NCBI GenBank assembly: GCA_964561495.1
Contig: CAZLPW010000008.1
Span: 1 to 54,592 of the forward strand
Reading direction: 5' to 3'
From: CAZLPW01 sp964561495
GTDB taxonomy: Bacteria; Fidelibacterota; Marinisomatia; Marinisomatales; UBA1611
DNA: 54,592 bases
This document shows positions 27,129-36,974 of this stretch, in pieces. The first letter of the stretch is position 1. The number at the start of each line of letters is the position of its first letter. The translations under genes and the position numbers were made by a program. Below the pieces are notes generated by a model. The model ran no database searches and had not been told where the DNA came from. It saw only the letters and a list, made by a program, of their open reading frames with translations.

Positions 27129-27880
27129 TTATCTATCATTTGATTGAAGATATCTTGCATATCCAAAACACTAACTGTTAAATCAATTGGAGTAGGATCT
27201 TCTAATACCGTTTCAGCTGCAATAGATTGATCTAAAACAGTATAAGGTATCAAATCTTCATTTTGACGATAGTAAATTTTTCCTATCTTAAAACCTGCTT
27301 TTAAAAGATCCTTTTCAGCTTTTTTCTTGCTTAGACCAAACACATTCGGGACTTGAAAAAAATTTGGTGGGACTCCTAAACTAATTGTTATATCAACACC
27401 AAGACCACGATTAAGAAAATCTCCTCCCTTTGGATATTGCCAGGTTACATTTCCTTCAGGTACATCCGAATTGTATTCTTTATAAACAGTATCTATCTGT
27501 AAACCATTCTGTTGCAAAGAAAGTTCAGCGCTTCTAATTGATCTACCAACAAGATCAGGTATAATTACCATCTTTTCAGAATGTGCAATTTTCAACCTAA
27601 CAGTTCTGCCTTCTTTAACTAGTGTATTCGCAGCTGGATATTGATCAACAACAGTACCTGGTTCATATCTACTAGTATAAAGTGTATCTGAAATAAGACT
27701 TCTATATCCTTCAGATTTAAGTATTTTATCTGAATACTCAAAATCTTTACCTACAACATTAACCATATATCGACCTTTTCCATGACGTATATAATAAGGC
27801 ATAACTAATTGATCGATAATTATTATGACCAAAGTAGATAATGTTAAAAATGTTAAAAAGTAATATACTATTTTTTTCAT
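27125..27880 (-). CDS. Membrane-anchored protein with three PASTA domains
   Basis: A 251-residue protein. One N-terminal membrane helix (YYFLTFLTLSTLVIIII) is followed by three PASTA repeats of about 65 residues. Each has the layout Val-Pro-x-(Val/Leu)-x-Gly then a Tyr-Pro or equivalent turn, for instance IIPDLVGRSIRSAELSLQQ and VPNVFGLSKKKAEKDLLKAG. PASTA domains bind peptidoglycan fragments. Here no kinase or penicillin-binding domain is attached, so it is probably a stand-alone cell-wall binding protein. The gene overlaps rsmB by 4 bp; an rsmB-PASTA neighbourhood recalls the fmt-rsmB-prkC order known from other bacteria. Confidence 0.87.
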   Translation of the reverse strand: MKKIVYYFLTFLTLSTLVIIIIDQLVMPYYIRHGKGRYMVNVVGKDFEYSDKILKSEGYRSLISDTLYTSRYEPGTVVDQYPAANTLVKEGRTVRLKIAHSEKMVIIPDLVGRSIRSAELSLQQNGLQIDTVYKEYNSDVPEGNVTWQYPKGGDFLNRGLGVDITISLGVPPNFFQVPNVFGLSKKKAEKDLLKAGFKIGKIYYRQNEDLIPYTVLDQSIAAETVLEDPTPIDLTVSVLDMQDIFNQMIDK

Positions 27881-29223
27881 TTCTTACGTTTTAATTTTGC
27901 AGCAAACATCCCATCTACACCATGAATATGTGGAAGAGTCTCTAAACAACCTTTATTATTTATCCAATTTTTTGGATAATCTAATTTCGCTGGTATGATA
28001 ACAAAATCGCTATTTAAATTAAGGAAACGTTCTACAACACTCCAATTTTCTTCTTTTTCTAATGAACATGTTGAGTAAACAATCTCACCGCCTTTTAACA
28101 AATATTTTGACATATTTTTTAGTATTGAAAATTGCAATTCAGAGAAGCGTAAAATGTCACTCTTTTTTCTTCTCCAACGGATGTCTGGCTTTCGAGCTAA
28201 CACCCCAGTTCCAGAACATGGTACATCAACAAGAATTTTCTTCACCAATTCAAAGGAATCATTTGCAGCATCCTTTACAGACCAATGAATATTTTTTAAA
28301 CTATGGCGTTTTATATCTACTTTCCCCATTTCAACTCTTTTTGGACTAATGTCTGATGCTAATACTTTACCAGCATTATATAATTTTTGTGCAATTTGTA
28401 ACGCCTTGGTCCCTGGTGCCGCACAAGCATCAATAATTATATCACCACCTTTTGGTTCTAATAATTCTATAACTGCACCTGCAGCAGGGTCTTGTAGAGA
28501 TATTTCCCCTTTTTGAAATAAATTAGAAGATAACAACCTGCTTAAACCATTTTTTATTGTTAAAAAATTACTATGATTCTCATTTTCTTCTACATTAATT
28601 GAATCCTTATTTAATTCTTTTATTAGAACTTTAGAACTTTTTTCTGATGGTGAAAACCGAATACTAAAAGGCGGATTATTATTAATTTTATTTAAAAGTG
28701 TAATTAATTCAGGCTTTTTATAATTTTTTTCCCATTTTTCATACAGCCAAGTTGGGATCGAAGACCACTCTATCTCTTGTTCATATTTTGATTTCCAATC
28801 TGATAAACTAGTAAATTTTATATCAATTTTTCTTAATATTGCATTTACAAATCCAGCACTTTTATTATTTGTTAATCTCCTTGTTAGTTTAACCGCACTA
28901 TCAACAATAGCATATGCTGGAAGATCTGGATTAAATAAGAGCCCAAAAGTTGAAATTCTCAATATATTAATAATTAAAACATCAGTTTTATTAAAATTAA
29001 TTTTTGAATTATTACAAATAATAAAATCAAGGCGGCCCCTTAACCTAATCACTGAGTTAGTTAAAGCTGTTACTTTTGATTTAGTTCTATAATCAATAGA
29101 CTCTTTAATAAAATATTTATTCCTTATAAATTGAAACTGATTTTTGGTTTTATCAAATTCTGATAATATTTTAACAGAATGGAATCGATAATCATTAATT
29201 CTACCCAATGATTTGGCCTTCAT
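27877..29223 (-). CDS. rsmB: 16S rRNA (cytosine-967-C5)-methyltransferase
   Basis: A 448-residue enzyme that methylates C967 of 16S rRNA. The N-terminal 140 residues form a NusB-like RNA-binding domain. The C-terminal Rossmann domain has the SAM motif IIIDACAAPGTKALQIA. The catalytic cysteine is C386 in TCSLEKEEN, and the second conserved cysteine is C336 in VPCSGTG, both as expected for m5C-RNA methyltransferases. The gene start overlaps the end of fmt by 23 bp, and its end overlaps the PASTA gene, so fmt, rsmB and the PASTA gene are a tight operon. Confidence 0.92.
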   Translation of the reverse strand: MKAKSLGRINDYRFHSVKILSEFDKTKNQFQFIRNKYFIKESIDYRTKSKVTALTNSVIRLRGRLDFIICNNSKINFNKTDVLIINILRISTFGLLFNPDLPAYAIVDSAVKLTRRLTNNKSAGFVNAILRKIDIKFTSLSDWKSKYEQEIEWSSIPTWLYEKWEKNYKKPELITLLNKINNNPPFSIRFSPSEKSSKVLIKELNKDSINVEENENHSNFLTIKNGLSRLLSSNLFQKGEISLQDPAAGAVIELLEPKGGDIIIDACAAPGTKALQIAQKLYNAGKVLASDISPKRVEMGKVDIKRHSLKNIHWSVKDAANDSFELVKKILVDVPCSGTGVLARKPDIRWRRKKSDILRFSELQFSILKNMSKYLLKGGEIVYSTCSLEKEENWSVVERFLNLNSDFVIIPAKLDYPKNWINNKGCLETLPHIHGVDGMFAAKLKRKK

Positions 29224-30127
29224 TTAAATTAAATCCTCTTAAGAACCTTTCAGCTTTCATTCTCTTTCTACCTTCAATCTGCAAATCTAATAATGAGAGT
29301 GCACCTTTACCAGTTGCTATCAAAAGGTGGGTAGTGCAATTAATAATTGTGCCTGGTTTAATATCATTAATTTCATCTTTCACTTTAGATTTAAAGATTC
29401 TCAACCTTTTATCCTTTATTTTTGTAGCCATCCCAGGATAAGGAGATAACCCCCGAATCCAATTATGAATTTTCACTGCATCCCATGACCAATTAATTAA
29501 CAACATCTCCTTAGATATTTTAGGGGCTAATGTAACTAATGATGGATTTTGTGGATAATAATTTATTTTATCATTATAAATTCCATTTAATGTTTCAATA
29601 ACCATCCTTGAACCCAACTCACATAAGCGTGTACCAAGTGAAAAATAATTATCATCATCTTGAATTTGCATTTCTTTCTGCAAGAGTATATCACCAGCAT
29701 CAACTTTCGATACAATTTGAAAAATTGTTACACCTGTTTTTTCCTCTCCATTCATTATTGCCCATTGTATTGGCGCAGCACCCCTGTATTTTGGTAATAA
29801 AGAAGCATGAAGATTTATAGCTCCATATCTTGGTATTTGAATTATTTTATCTGGTAAAATTTTATATTCAACTATAACAAATATATCTGGGCGTAATTTT
29901 TTTATTAATGAAACAAATTTAATATCATTTAAATCTTTGGGCATAATTAAGTTTAAATTCTCTTTTTCTGCATAACTCCCAACTGCAGTTTTTTGAATTT
30001 TCCGTCCTCGGCCCAACGGTTTGGGCGGATTGGAAACAACACCAACCAATGTATGGTCTGAAGATTCGATTGATTGTATAGTGGGCAATGCAAATTCTGG
30101 ATTACCCATAAATATGATACGAAGCAT
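29201..30127 (-). CDS. fmt: Methionyl-tRNA formyltransferase
   Basis: Adds the formyl group to initiator Met-tRNA. The 308-residue protein has the normal two domains: the N-terminal formyl-transferase fold with MGNPEFALPT, the INLHASLLPKYRGAAPIQWA active-site stretch (catalytic Asn and His) and KVDAGDILLQ with the catalytic Asp; and a C-terminal tRNA-contacting domain from about residue 205 (HNWIRGLSPYPGMATKI). It matches the presence of peptide deformylase at 10556. It overlaps rsmB by 23 bp and is separated from yajC by 104 bp. Confidence 0.95.
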   Translation of the reverse strand: MLRIIFMGNPEFALPTIQSIESSDHTLVGVVSNPPKPLGRGRKIQKTAVGSYAEKENLNLIMPKDLNDIKFVSLIKKLRPDIFVIVEYKILPDKIIQIPRYGAINLHASLLPKYRGAAPIQWAIMNGEEKTGVTIFQIVSKVDAGDILLQKEMQIQDDDNYFSLGTRLCELGSRMVIETLNGIYNDKINYYPQNPSLVTLAPKISKEMLLINWSWDAVKIHNWIRGLSPYPGMATKIKDKRLRIFKSKVKDEINDIKPGTIINCTTHLLIATGKGALSLLDLQIEGRKRMKAERFLRGFNLNEGQIIG

Positions 30128-30231
30128 CTTTCTAAAGATCCTATAAAATATTTACTAAAAAATTAATTTTGTTAATAATTTTACTTTTACCTAATAAATA
30201 ATAAAATTAAGAATATTATCTCTAAATAAAT

Positions 30232-30564
30232 CTAAGATGTTTCTAAATTTATATTATTCCCTTCAGCTGCAAGACTTATGATTGCAGTTTTATTAATTAT
30301 TATATCAGTATTTTTATCAATATTAAGTACTACAAGACTTCCTTTATTCTTAAAACCTTTCACCGTACCGTAGATACCACCCATCGTAATTATTTTATCG
30401 CCTTTCTTCAAATTCTCTCGCATTTGCATTTTTTCTTTTTGCTGTTTTGATTGTGGCCTTATCATCAAAAAGTATATTATGAACATGATAAGAATAAAAG
30501 GTAAGAATTGTGCGAACCCTGTCGCATTTTGAGCTTGTTGTCCTTGTGCGTAAATAAAATCCAT
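30232..30564 (-). CDS. yajC: Preprotein translocase auxiliary subunit YajC
   Basis: A 110-residue single-span inner-membrane protein of the SecDF-YajC complex that assists export. The membrane helix (FAQFLPFILIMFIIYFLMI) is followed by the highly conserved RPQSKQQKEKMQMRENLKKG and the family stretch GDKIITMGGIYGTVKGF. The short N-terminus FIYAQGQQAQN is typical. secD/secF, usually neighbours, are not in the window. Unlike most genes here it has a clear Shine-Dalgarno sequence (30570-30576). Confidence 0.93.
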   Translation of the reverse strand: MDFIYAQGQQAQNATGFAQFLPFILIMFIIYFLMIRPQSKQQKEKMQMRENLKKGDKIITMGGIYGTVKGFKNKGSLVVLNIDKNTDIIINKTAIISLAAEGNNINLETS

Positions 30565-30569
30565 TATAA

Positions 30570-30576
30570 CTCCTCT
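30570..30576 (-). promoter_or_regulatory. Strong Shine-Dalgarno site for yajC
   Basis: On the minus strand AGAGGAG ends 5 nt before the yajC ATG. It is the clearest ribosome binding site I found. Most other genes here, such as those at 1972, 2903, 4350 and 19885, have only AT-rich leaders, so yajC may be translated more strongly or by a different initiation mode. Confidence 0.7.
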
Positions 30577-30614
30577 AAATAAAGGTAATGATATTACTTT
30601 GTAGTTTATAAAAT

Positions 30615-31778
30615 TTAAAGAATGATCTCAATTAAGGTTCCTTTATTTTGCGCAGATTCAACAACTTTGATTTTTCCCTTATGAATATCATGAATAATCC
30701 TACTAGATAACGAAAGGCCAAGACCCCATCCAGTTGTTTTTGTGCTAAAACCTGGGCGGAAAATATTTCGCCAGTCCTTTCTAGGAATGCCTCTGCCATT
30801 ATCTTTTATTCTAATAATTATTCTATCATCAATTTTTTTCAGTGAAATATCAACCACACCCATATCATTATCAATAGAATCAATACTATTGATAACAATG
30901 TTTTCGATTGACCATGCTAATAAAGAACTATTTGCAGGAAAAAAGATTCCTGATTCTATATCATTAATTAAAGTGACCTTCTTACCCAAACTAGGCATCC
31001 TACGATTTAAATAATTAATTACCCTTTCAAGATTTTTAGATAAATCAGTATTAACCAATTCTGAAGTTGATCCCATATTACTAAAGCGACGATTAATTTG
31101 TTCTAAACGCTTTAAATCCAACTTTATTTCTGGAATCATTTCTTCAACTTTATCTGGTGAATCTTCAATAAGATCTACCCAACCCATTAAGGCAGAAACA
31201 GGAGTCCCCAATTGATGAGCTGTTTCTCTTGCCATTCCTACCCATATATGACGTTTCTCATTATTCCGAATGAAAGAGAATCCAATAAAACCAAGAAAAA
31301 TAAATAGCCCTATTGAAAATAATTCAATATATGTCCACCATTGAAGTTTGGTTATTAAAACTGAATCACCATAATGTAAATAGCCAAAAATAATTTCATC
31401 AGAACCATCAACTTTATATAAAAGAGGAATAGGATTATTAATTACATCCATCGCTAATAAAAATTTATGCCTACTTATTGAATCATCTACGGATTCGGGT
31501 AAATTTTTCCACATTTGAGGAATATGGTCTAAATTGGTCTGTATAATAGGGAATTGAACTTTTTTAATTATATTGTCAAAAATGAAATCTAGATTTTTAT
31601 CATTTTCATCTTTAATTGCATTCGCAATAATTTCAGCATATACCCGTACTATAGCACGATTATCTGATCTTAAATCAGTTATTAATGTTTTTGTATATGT
31701 TAGAAGACCTATAACTAAAGCAATACCTATAATAAAAAGTGCTATCTTTATGTTACCCGTATGACGATAGTACTTCAT
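30615..31778 (-). CDS. Orphan membrane sensor histidine kinase
   Basis: A 387-residue kinase. Two membrane helices at about 12-32 and 148-170 flank a roughly 115-residue extracytoplasmic sensor segment. The phosphoacceptor is H188 in ETAHQLGTPVSALMGW. The ATPase domain has the N-box SIENIVINSIDSI, G1 IKDNGRGIP, the F-box RPGFSTKTTG and G2 GWGLGLSLS. No HAMP domain is evident between the second helix and the H-box. No response regulator lies beside it, so its partner and signal are unknown. Relatives with the HQLGTP H-box are common in the FCB group. It lies directly downstream of the polysaccharide locus. Confidence 0.88.
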   Translation of the reverse strand: MKYYRHTGNIKIALFIIGIALVIGLLTYTKTLITDLRSDNRAIVRVYAEIIANAIKDENDKNLDFIFDNIIKKVQFPIIQTNLDHIPQMWKNLPESVDDSISRHKFLLAMDVINNPIPLLYKVDGSDEIIFGYLHYGDSVLITKLQWWTYIELFSIGLFIFLGFIGFSFIRNNEKRHIWVGMARETAHQLGTPVSALMGWVDLIEDSPDKVEEMIPEIKLDLKRLEQINRRFSNMGSTSELVNTDLSKNLERVINYLNRRMPSLGKKVTLINDIESGIFFPANSSLLAWSIENIVINSIDSIDNDMGVVDISLKKIDDRIIIRIKDNGRGIPRKDWRNIFRPGFSTKTTGWGLGLSLSSRIIHDIHKGKIKVVESAQNKGTLIEIIL

Positions 31779-31802
31779 TTTAGAATTAATAAACCAAATT
31801 GG

Positions 31803-32741
31803 TTATCCATTAATTAAATATTTATATAGATTAATAAAAATTGAATTTGATTTAGAAATCTCAAAATAAGGAATTTGCTTGGCCCCAAATGCACGAAAAA
31901 ACCTCTCAATTGGTCTTATCATAGACCCTTCAAAATTAAACTGTTTAGTAATTTTGGAAGAAAATTTTATTGCCTCCCAAATTAAAAATGGCATAGCACC
32001 AGTAGTCCTGTATTGATCAGGACTACCACCTGAAAGATAATAAGAACTCTTTTTATCCCAAACTATATATATACCGCCACAGAGATCACCATTTTTATTT
32101 CTAGCCAAAAATATTTTTCCACAATCAAGATTATTACAAGTCTGAAAAATTCTTTCCAACGCTTTAAAATCAAATTCTATTCCCACCTGTCTTTCAAAAG
32201 TACTTTTTATACAAAAACTAAGAGCATCTAAATCATCGCTTTCTTCGATTACTAATTGTTTTTCAGCTTTTCGAATCTCTTGTCTAATATTTGACCTAAA
32301 TCCATCCCAAATATTATCAATATTAGTTAAATCTTCGATAATATATGTATACCTTGTAGTTTGTTTAAATCCATTCCAATAAAATGGCAACCAATTTTTG
32401 AAAGATGGATGGAACCTTTGTATAAAATATGAGAACCTTGGGAGTTCAGCCAAAAGTTCATTTATTCTATTCATATCTCTGGATAATGATTCAGAGTACT
32501 TCCCTTCTTCTAATGGTAATAATACGCCAAGAGATTGAGTTAGCGGAGGCATATTCAAAATTGAAAAGCTATATTTTTCTATCGAAATAATTGGCATGCA
32601 AATTGTTATAGATTTTTTTTTCTCTACTATTAAATAATCCCAATTTCCAGGGGATACAGCTTCAAGCCATTCTGGACTAGAAAAAATTGTTCCTTGAGGT
32701 GATTTTGAAATGAAATCTTTTATTTTTTTATTTTGAGTCAA
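31803..32741 (-). CDS. FemAB/GNAT-like acyltransferase of the polysaccharide locus
   Basis: A 312-residue soluble protein with the GNAT-like fold of the Acetyltransf_6/FemAB group. SNIRQEIRKAEKQLVIEES near residue 135 is the usual family feature before the second acyltransferase domain, and NGDLCGGIYIVWDKKSSYYL near 220 lies in the acyl-CoA or aminoacyl-tRNA cleft. FemAB proteins add amino acids to peptidoglycan precursors, while relatives in exopolysaccharide loci probably acylate or aminoacylate sugars. The gene overlaps the sulfotransferase gene by 14 bp, so the two are co-translated. The substrate is unknown. Confidence 0.7.
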   Translation of the reverse strand: MTQNKKIKDFISKSPQGTIFSSPEWLEAVSPGNWDYLIVEKKKSITICMPIISIEKYSFSILNMPPLTQSLGVLLPLEEGKYSESLSRDMNRINELLAELPRFSYFIQRFHPSFKNWLPFYWNGFKQTTRYTYIIEDLTNIDNIWDGFRSNIRQEIRKAEKQLVIEESDDLDALSFCIKSTFERQVGIEFDFKALERIFQTCNNLDCGKIFLARNKNGDLCGGIYIVWDKKSSYYLSGGSPDQYRTTGAMPFLIWEAIKFSSKITKQFNFEGSMIRPIERFFRAFGAKQIPYFEISKSNSIFINLYKYLING

Positions 32742-33690
32742 TTTTTTTTATCTCATTCTTTAGCAGTTCATAATCGTAATCTGATACTTTTTTCCCTGTT
32801 GAAAAAGTTAAATCAGACTGGGAGGAGGTCTCGCCACTAATCAGGACGCCTTGATTATTTAATTTATTTTTTATCGAGTTTAGAACGGCAGATGTATTAT
32901 TACAAAGATCTTTATATTTAACAAAAATAAATTTATTATCCCCTATAATTTCTTTTGCAGATTTAATATTTGAATAAACTCCCCTTATTTGTTGAACTAT
33001 CTGTATCCAGTACGGTTCATCAGGTCCCAGATTACTTACCGATGAAGGGACAACAGACCACAAATGATTTTTATTATTATACAGCCTAATCCTAGCATTA
33101 AGGATTGATTGAGCCGTATCTAATTCATCTCGAGTGATTACTATAAAAACAGGATTATTAAAAATTTTATTAATTGACACTACCCTCATTGAGTTTACTA
33201 CATTTTTAAATAATATAGATTTTTTATGTATTCTCGTTAAGCCTGAAACTTCTAGAAGGATTTCATCTCTTATAGATGTAATCGGTTTTTTGGGGTTATG
33301 AAAATTATCAAACCATTGATACCAAAATTTCCCAAACTCATTAGGACCACATAAATCTTTTGATTGACCAAATCGGGATTCCAAACTAAAACTATTTTGT
33401 CCTTCTAAAAATTTTTTATAAAAACTTGTAGCAACAATTGGTAATCTATACCAATCAGAAACAAAATTATTTATAAAACCAAAATTGAAATGTTTACATA
33501 ATAGCTGATATAGTATTGTAGTTCCAGAACGAGGTGATCCAATAATAAATACTGGTGGAAATTTTTTTAAAAAACTTTTGTTACTGTTATTCAAAAAAAG
33601 CTTTTCAATTGGTGATAAAATAGAATTAAACGGATTTAATAATTTATTTTTTAGCTCGTGCCCAATAGAATAATTAGAAAATGATTTCAA
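32728..33690 (-). CDS. PAPS-dependent sulfotransferase
   Basis: A 320-residue protein of the Sulfotransfer_3/Sulfotransfer_1 group. The 5'-phosphosulfate-binding loop is FIIGSPRSGTTILYQLL near residue 50. A second feature, VFIVITRDELDTAQSILNAR near 180, matches the 3'-phosphate-binding region with its conserved Arg and Ser. It would move sulfate from PAPS to a hydroxyl or amino group, here presumably on a polysaccharide built by the surrounding genes. There is no signal peptide or membrane anchor, so it acts in the cytoplasm on a lipid-linked or nucleotide-linked precursor. No PAPS-synthesis genes lie in the window. Confidence 0.82.
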   Translation of the reverse strand: MKSFSNYSIGHELKNKLLNPFNSILSPIEKLFLNNSNKSFLKKFPPVFIIGSPRSGTTILYQLLCKHFNFGFINNFVSDWYRLPIVATSFYKKFLEGQNSFSLESRFGQSKDLCGPNEFGKFWYQWFDNFHNPKKPITSIRDEILLEVSGLTRIHKKSILFKNVVNSMRVVSINKIFNNPVFIVITRDELDTAQSILNARIRLYNNKNHLWSVVPSSVSNLGPDEPYWIQIVQQIRGVYSNIKSAKEIIGDNKFIFVKYKDLCNNTSAVLNSIKNKLNNQGVLISGETSSQSDLTFSTGKKVSDYDYELLKNEIKKIDSK

Positions 33691-33701
33691 GTCAGGTATA
33701 C

Positions 33702-34316
33702 CTAATCGCCTTTACTAAAATGAAAATAACGCCACCTTAAATAAGATAATTTTTTTTCTAGATTAAAATTTCTTATTTCAAATTCACTAATGAAACGCTT
33801 TTCAGTGAAATCTTTATAGTTTAGCTCCCATTCATGATGAGGGTCAATTATTTTTGTTTTTGGTATCGGGATAGTAATTGATTTCCAAAAGGATTTTATT
33901 TTCAATTCAATTGCTATTGGAGTTTTTTTATAAATAGGAATACTTAAAAAAATATTTTTATTAATATATTTTTTTAAGTTATCAATAGTTTTAACCATCT
34001 CACTAAAATCCATATGTTCAAAAACTTCAAAAGCGCAAAAATGATCATAATTTTTTTCTGGTATAAAACTAACAGCATCAGCTACTATATCAGGAGATTT
34101 GTTTTTATCAACATCAACCGTTAAAACATCAACTTTTTTACTTTTTAAATAATTTGAAGTAAAACCAGTACCAATACCTATTTCTATGAGTGAATCCTTT
34201 GGATTAACACTCCCTTCCATTATCTTTATTTGATGCCAATATGATAGCCAGTGCTCTCGACTTTCAAATTTTTGAATCCATCTACTAGAAAATTTTCTAT
34301 TTTTTTTCATCTTCAA
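33702..34316 (-). CDS. SAM-dependent methyltransferase (class I)
   Basis: A 204-residue protein. The SAM-binding motif is SLIEIGIGTGFTSNYLKSKK near residue 41, with an acidic end-of-strand residue in VDVLTVDVDKNKS. FEVFEHMDF near 95 is motif IV-like for small-molecule and sugar methyltransferases. It lacks an obvious substrate-specific domain. It overlaps the flippase gene by 4 bp (start/stop) and lies in the polysaccharide locus, so O-methylation of a sugar or control of chain length by capping is plausible, though neither is shown. Confidence 0.75.
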   Translation of the reverse strand: MKMKKNRKFSSRWIQKFESREHWLSYWHQIKIMEGSVNPKDSLIEIGIGTGFTSNYLKSKKVDVLTVDVDKNKSPDIVADAVSFIPEKNYDHFCAFEVFEHMDFSEMVKTIDNLKKYINKNIFLSIPIYKKTPIAIELKIKSFWKSITIPIPKTKIIDPHHEWELNYKDFTEKRFISEFEIRNFNLEKKLSYLRWRYFHFSKGD

Positions 34317-35581
34317 TAATTTTTGTTAGATATCTTTCTAAGTGTTATAAAAATAAGAAAATGATATAACATATAATAAATTGATGTTGAAACAGTTAAT
34401 GCCCAGAGTAAAGATACTAATGAATGTCTAAAATAGAACATAAAGACAAAACGGAAGATAAGTGATATTAGAGTAAGATAAAATGCAATCTCTTGCTTAT
34501 TAACAACAGTAAATGTGGTCCCTATTGGTGATGTAATAAATTTAAAAAATATACCAATTGATATTATTTGCATAAATAGGCCTGAACCTCTCCAATCTTC
34601 TCCAAATATAATTTCTACTAATATTGGAGAAAAAATTATTATTCCTATAAATGGTATTGATCCCAAAAACATAAGTCTCTTAGTAGTTCGAGTATAAATA
34701 GAAAGCAATTTTTCTGGATTATCATTATAAATTTCTGATGCTTTCTGAAAATAAACTTTACCAATTGCTGTTCCAATAAAATTCATTGGGATAACACATA
34801 AACGATTTGCAAGCATATAAAGTCCTAATTTATCAGTAGAAAAAAATTGTGCTAAAAAAAATACAGGTAATTCATTTGATAACGTATTCAAAAAAACCAT
34901 TAATGAATTAAAAATTGGAAATTTCTTGTATTTAACAGCCGTTTCAAATAACAAACCAACAGATTTTGGTTTTATAAAAATCAAAGATTTTTTTAGATAT
35001 AAAGATGATGCTATTATAAAACCCAATATATAAGAAAAAAATAGAGAAAAAATATTGGGGTTCATTAAACCAAAAATAATCATTGATAATTGAGTGGATA
35101 TAACTTGGTATAATCTTCCTAATGAAAATTCTGTAAATAATTTTTTCCTCATTAAGCCATATTTAATAACCTCAAATAGCCCGAAAAAAAATATGCCTAT
35201 AGGAATGAACCAAAAAAATTTTGTTATAGTATCTGATTTAATAAGTCCTAATGATGTATTATTAAACAAAAATAATATAAAACCTATTGAAAGACTAAAA
35301 ATCAAAAGTATATATAAGCAAAGTTTATACACTTTCATCGCAGTTACATCACTTCTTGGGATAACAATAGCCATTTCATATTTAAGTGATGCAACTACCC
35401 CAAAAATAGTAATAATTGAAATTAATAACTGATACTCTCCTAACTGAGATACCGTAAATAATGAAGTAATAAATGGAAGAGTTATAAATATAAATAAACT
35501 AGAAAAAACAGAGCTTGAAGATAGTTTAAACACATTTTTTATAAACTCATCACCAAAAAAATAATCAAAAAAAAATTTCAT
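34313..35581 (-). CDS. Wzx-type polysaccharide flippase (MOP superfamily)
   Basis: A 422-residue protein with about twelve hydrophobic segments evenly spaced, as in O-antigen and exopolysaccharide flippases. The N-terminal part (KLSSSSVFSSLFIFITLPF, then FTVSQLGEYQL) is typical of the Polysacc_synt family. It would move the finished lipid-linked repeat unit across the inner membrane. A flippase implies a Wzx/Wzy-type pathway, although no Wzy polymerase was recognised among the neighbours unless one of the other polytopic proteins serves. It overlaps the methyltransferase gene by 4 bp. Confidence 0.83.
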   Translation of the reverse strand: MKFFFDYFFGDEFIKNVFKLSSSSVFSSLFIFITLPFITSLFTVSQLGEYQLLISIITIFGVVASLKYEMAIVIPRSDVTAMKVYKLCLYILLIFSLSIGFILFLFNNTSLGLIKSDTITKFFWFIPIGIFFFGLFEVIKYGLMRKKLFTEFSLGRLYQVISTQLSMIIFGLMNPNIFSLFFSYILGFIIASSLYLKKSLIFIKPKSVGLLFETAVKYKKFPIFNSLMVFLNTLSNELPVFFLAQFFSTDKLGLYMLANRLCVIPMNFIGTAIGKVYFQKASEIYNDNPEKLLSIYTRTTKRLMFLGSIPFIGIIIFSPILVEIIFGEDWRGSGLFMQIISIGIFFKFITSPIGTTFTVVNKQEIAFYLTLISLIFRFVFMFYFRHSLVSLLWALTVSTSIYYMLYHFLIFITLRKISNKNY

Positions 35582-35589
35582 AAATAGTT

Positions 35590-36969
35590 TTAACCAGTTA
35601 GCCTATCATAAAATGTTTTCAAAGATTGGAAGTCAGATTTTTTTTCTTTGCCATATTTAATTATATAAATAAAAACTTTTTTCCATTTCTCGTATTTATA
35701 TCCAGTTATAGTATTGTTGTGCCAAATAAGATTAAAATATCCAGAAAACTGAGTTATTTCATCAATAGTATTTTTAGCTAATTGAATTGCATTGTCTGGA
35801 GTGAGCCCCATATAATAATCTTGAATAAGTGTTTTATCCATCATTTGAAATGGAAATTCAATAAAATTAAACGGTTTGTCTTCAAGGTTATTATATGGTT
35901 GATACGGAAAACAAAATCCATTTCTAAAAGAAACAGATTCCGCAAAACCGAGACTTGAATCATATCTAATCTTTGATTTCTCTAACTCATGAAAAGACTT
36001 GGGCAACCTCATCATTAAATAATGAAACCTCCCACCAAATATTTCAAAAGGGAATTTTATCATTTCTTTGTTTAATTGATCTTTATCAAAACCCGATCCA
36101 ATGCTACCATGTATGCCCACCTCATGCCCATCATCCTTTATTTGGTTGAGTAGACTTTGGATTTTTTTAGAATTGAATTTATAGTCTGCATTAGGATAAC
36201 CATTTTTAGAATTATTTTCTGTTATGAAAAAATATGAAGTGTATAATCCATATTTTTTTTCGATTTTCAACAAGTCTTCAAAATTATACCATATATCATC
36301 TTTAATTAATCTTTTGAGAATTTTTCTAACTGAACTATACCAATTACCTGATAAAAATTCTCTATAACCATCTTGGAGAGAGCCTGTTTGGCAATTATCT
36401 ATATCATGAGTTATACTAATTTTTAATTTTTTTTGATGTATTGGATTAATATCAATATTATTATTGGGAAGATTTTTTATTGCACTTGCAAGTATATCAA
36501 AATAATAGTTCACAACTGGAATTTGATAAACGTCCACAGATTTCAAAAAACTTTCTTTAAACGGGAACCTTCCCATTTCATCTTCTTTATCACTAACGTA
36601 CTCTTGCCAGCAAGACAAAATATAAAATGAACTCATAAAAATATCTAAGCTTATATTTCTAGAATCACTTTCCCCTGATACTAGCTCTCTTTTATCACAA
36701 TCTAATGGAGAAAATAAAAATGGTATTTTTTTATTGTTCCAATTTCGCAGTGTGTAATCAGGTATCTCATTTTTTTTTTCAAAAAATGTTCCAACATTCC
36801 CAGGGGTAATATTTATTTCTCCTGTTTTATGTGAACCATATATAATTCTTAATGGTTTACTTATAGAGTAGACACTCTCAAACAAATCTATAACATAAAT
36901 CAATTTGTTTCTTAAATAAAGATGCTCTTTACCTATATCTAGTGATATTTTTTTTGATTTAGCTAACAA
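35590..36969 (-). CDS. Polysaccharide deacetylase family protein (NodB-like catalytic domain)
   Basis: A 459-residue protein. The N-terminal 160 residues are a less conserved domain seen in long locus-associated deacetylases. The C-terminal NodB-like domain has ISITHDIDNCQTGS near residue 172 (catalytic Asp and metal-binding Asp) and HEVGIHGSIGSG near 280 (two metal-binding histidines). Such enzymes remove acetyl groups from N-acetylhexosamines. There is no signal peptide, so it probably acts in the cytoplasm on a precursor. It lies 5 bp after the C5-epimerase-like gene and 8 bp before the flippase gene. Confidence 0.8.
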   Translation of the reverse strand: MLAKSKKISLDIGKEHLYLRNKLIYVIDLFESVYSISKPLRIIYGSHKTGEINITPGNVGTFFEKKNEIPDYTLRNWNNKKIPFLFSPLDCDKRELVSGESDSRNISLDIFMSSFYILSCWQEYVSDKEDEMGRFPFKESFLKSVDVYQIPVVNYYFDILASAIKNLPNNNIDINPIHQKKLKISITHDIDNCQTGSLQDGYREFLSGNWYSSVRKILKRLIKDDIWYNFEDLLKIEKKYGLYTSYFFITENNSKNGYPNADYKFNSKKIQSLLNQIKDDGHEVGIHGSIGSGFDKDQLNKEMIKFPFEIFGGRFHYLMMRLPKSFHELEKSKIRYDSSLGFAESVSFRNGFCFPYQPYNNLEDKPFNFIEFPFQMMDKTLIQDYYMGLTPDNAIQLAKNTIDEITQFSGYFNLIWHNNTITGYKYEKWKKVFIYIIKYGKEKKSDFQSLKTFYDRLTG

Positions 36970-36974
36970 AACTA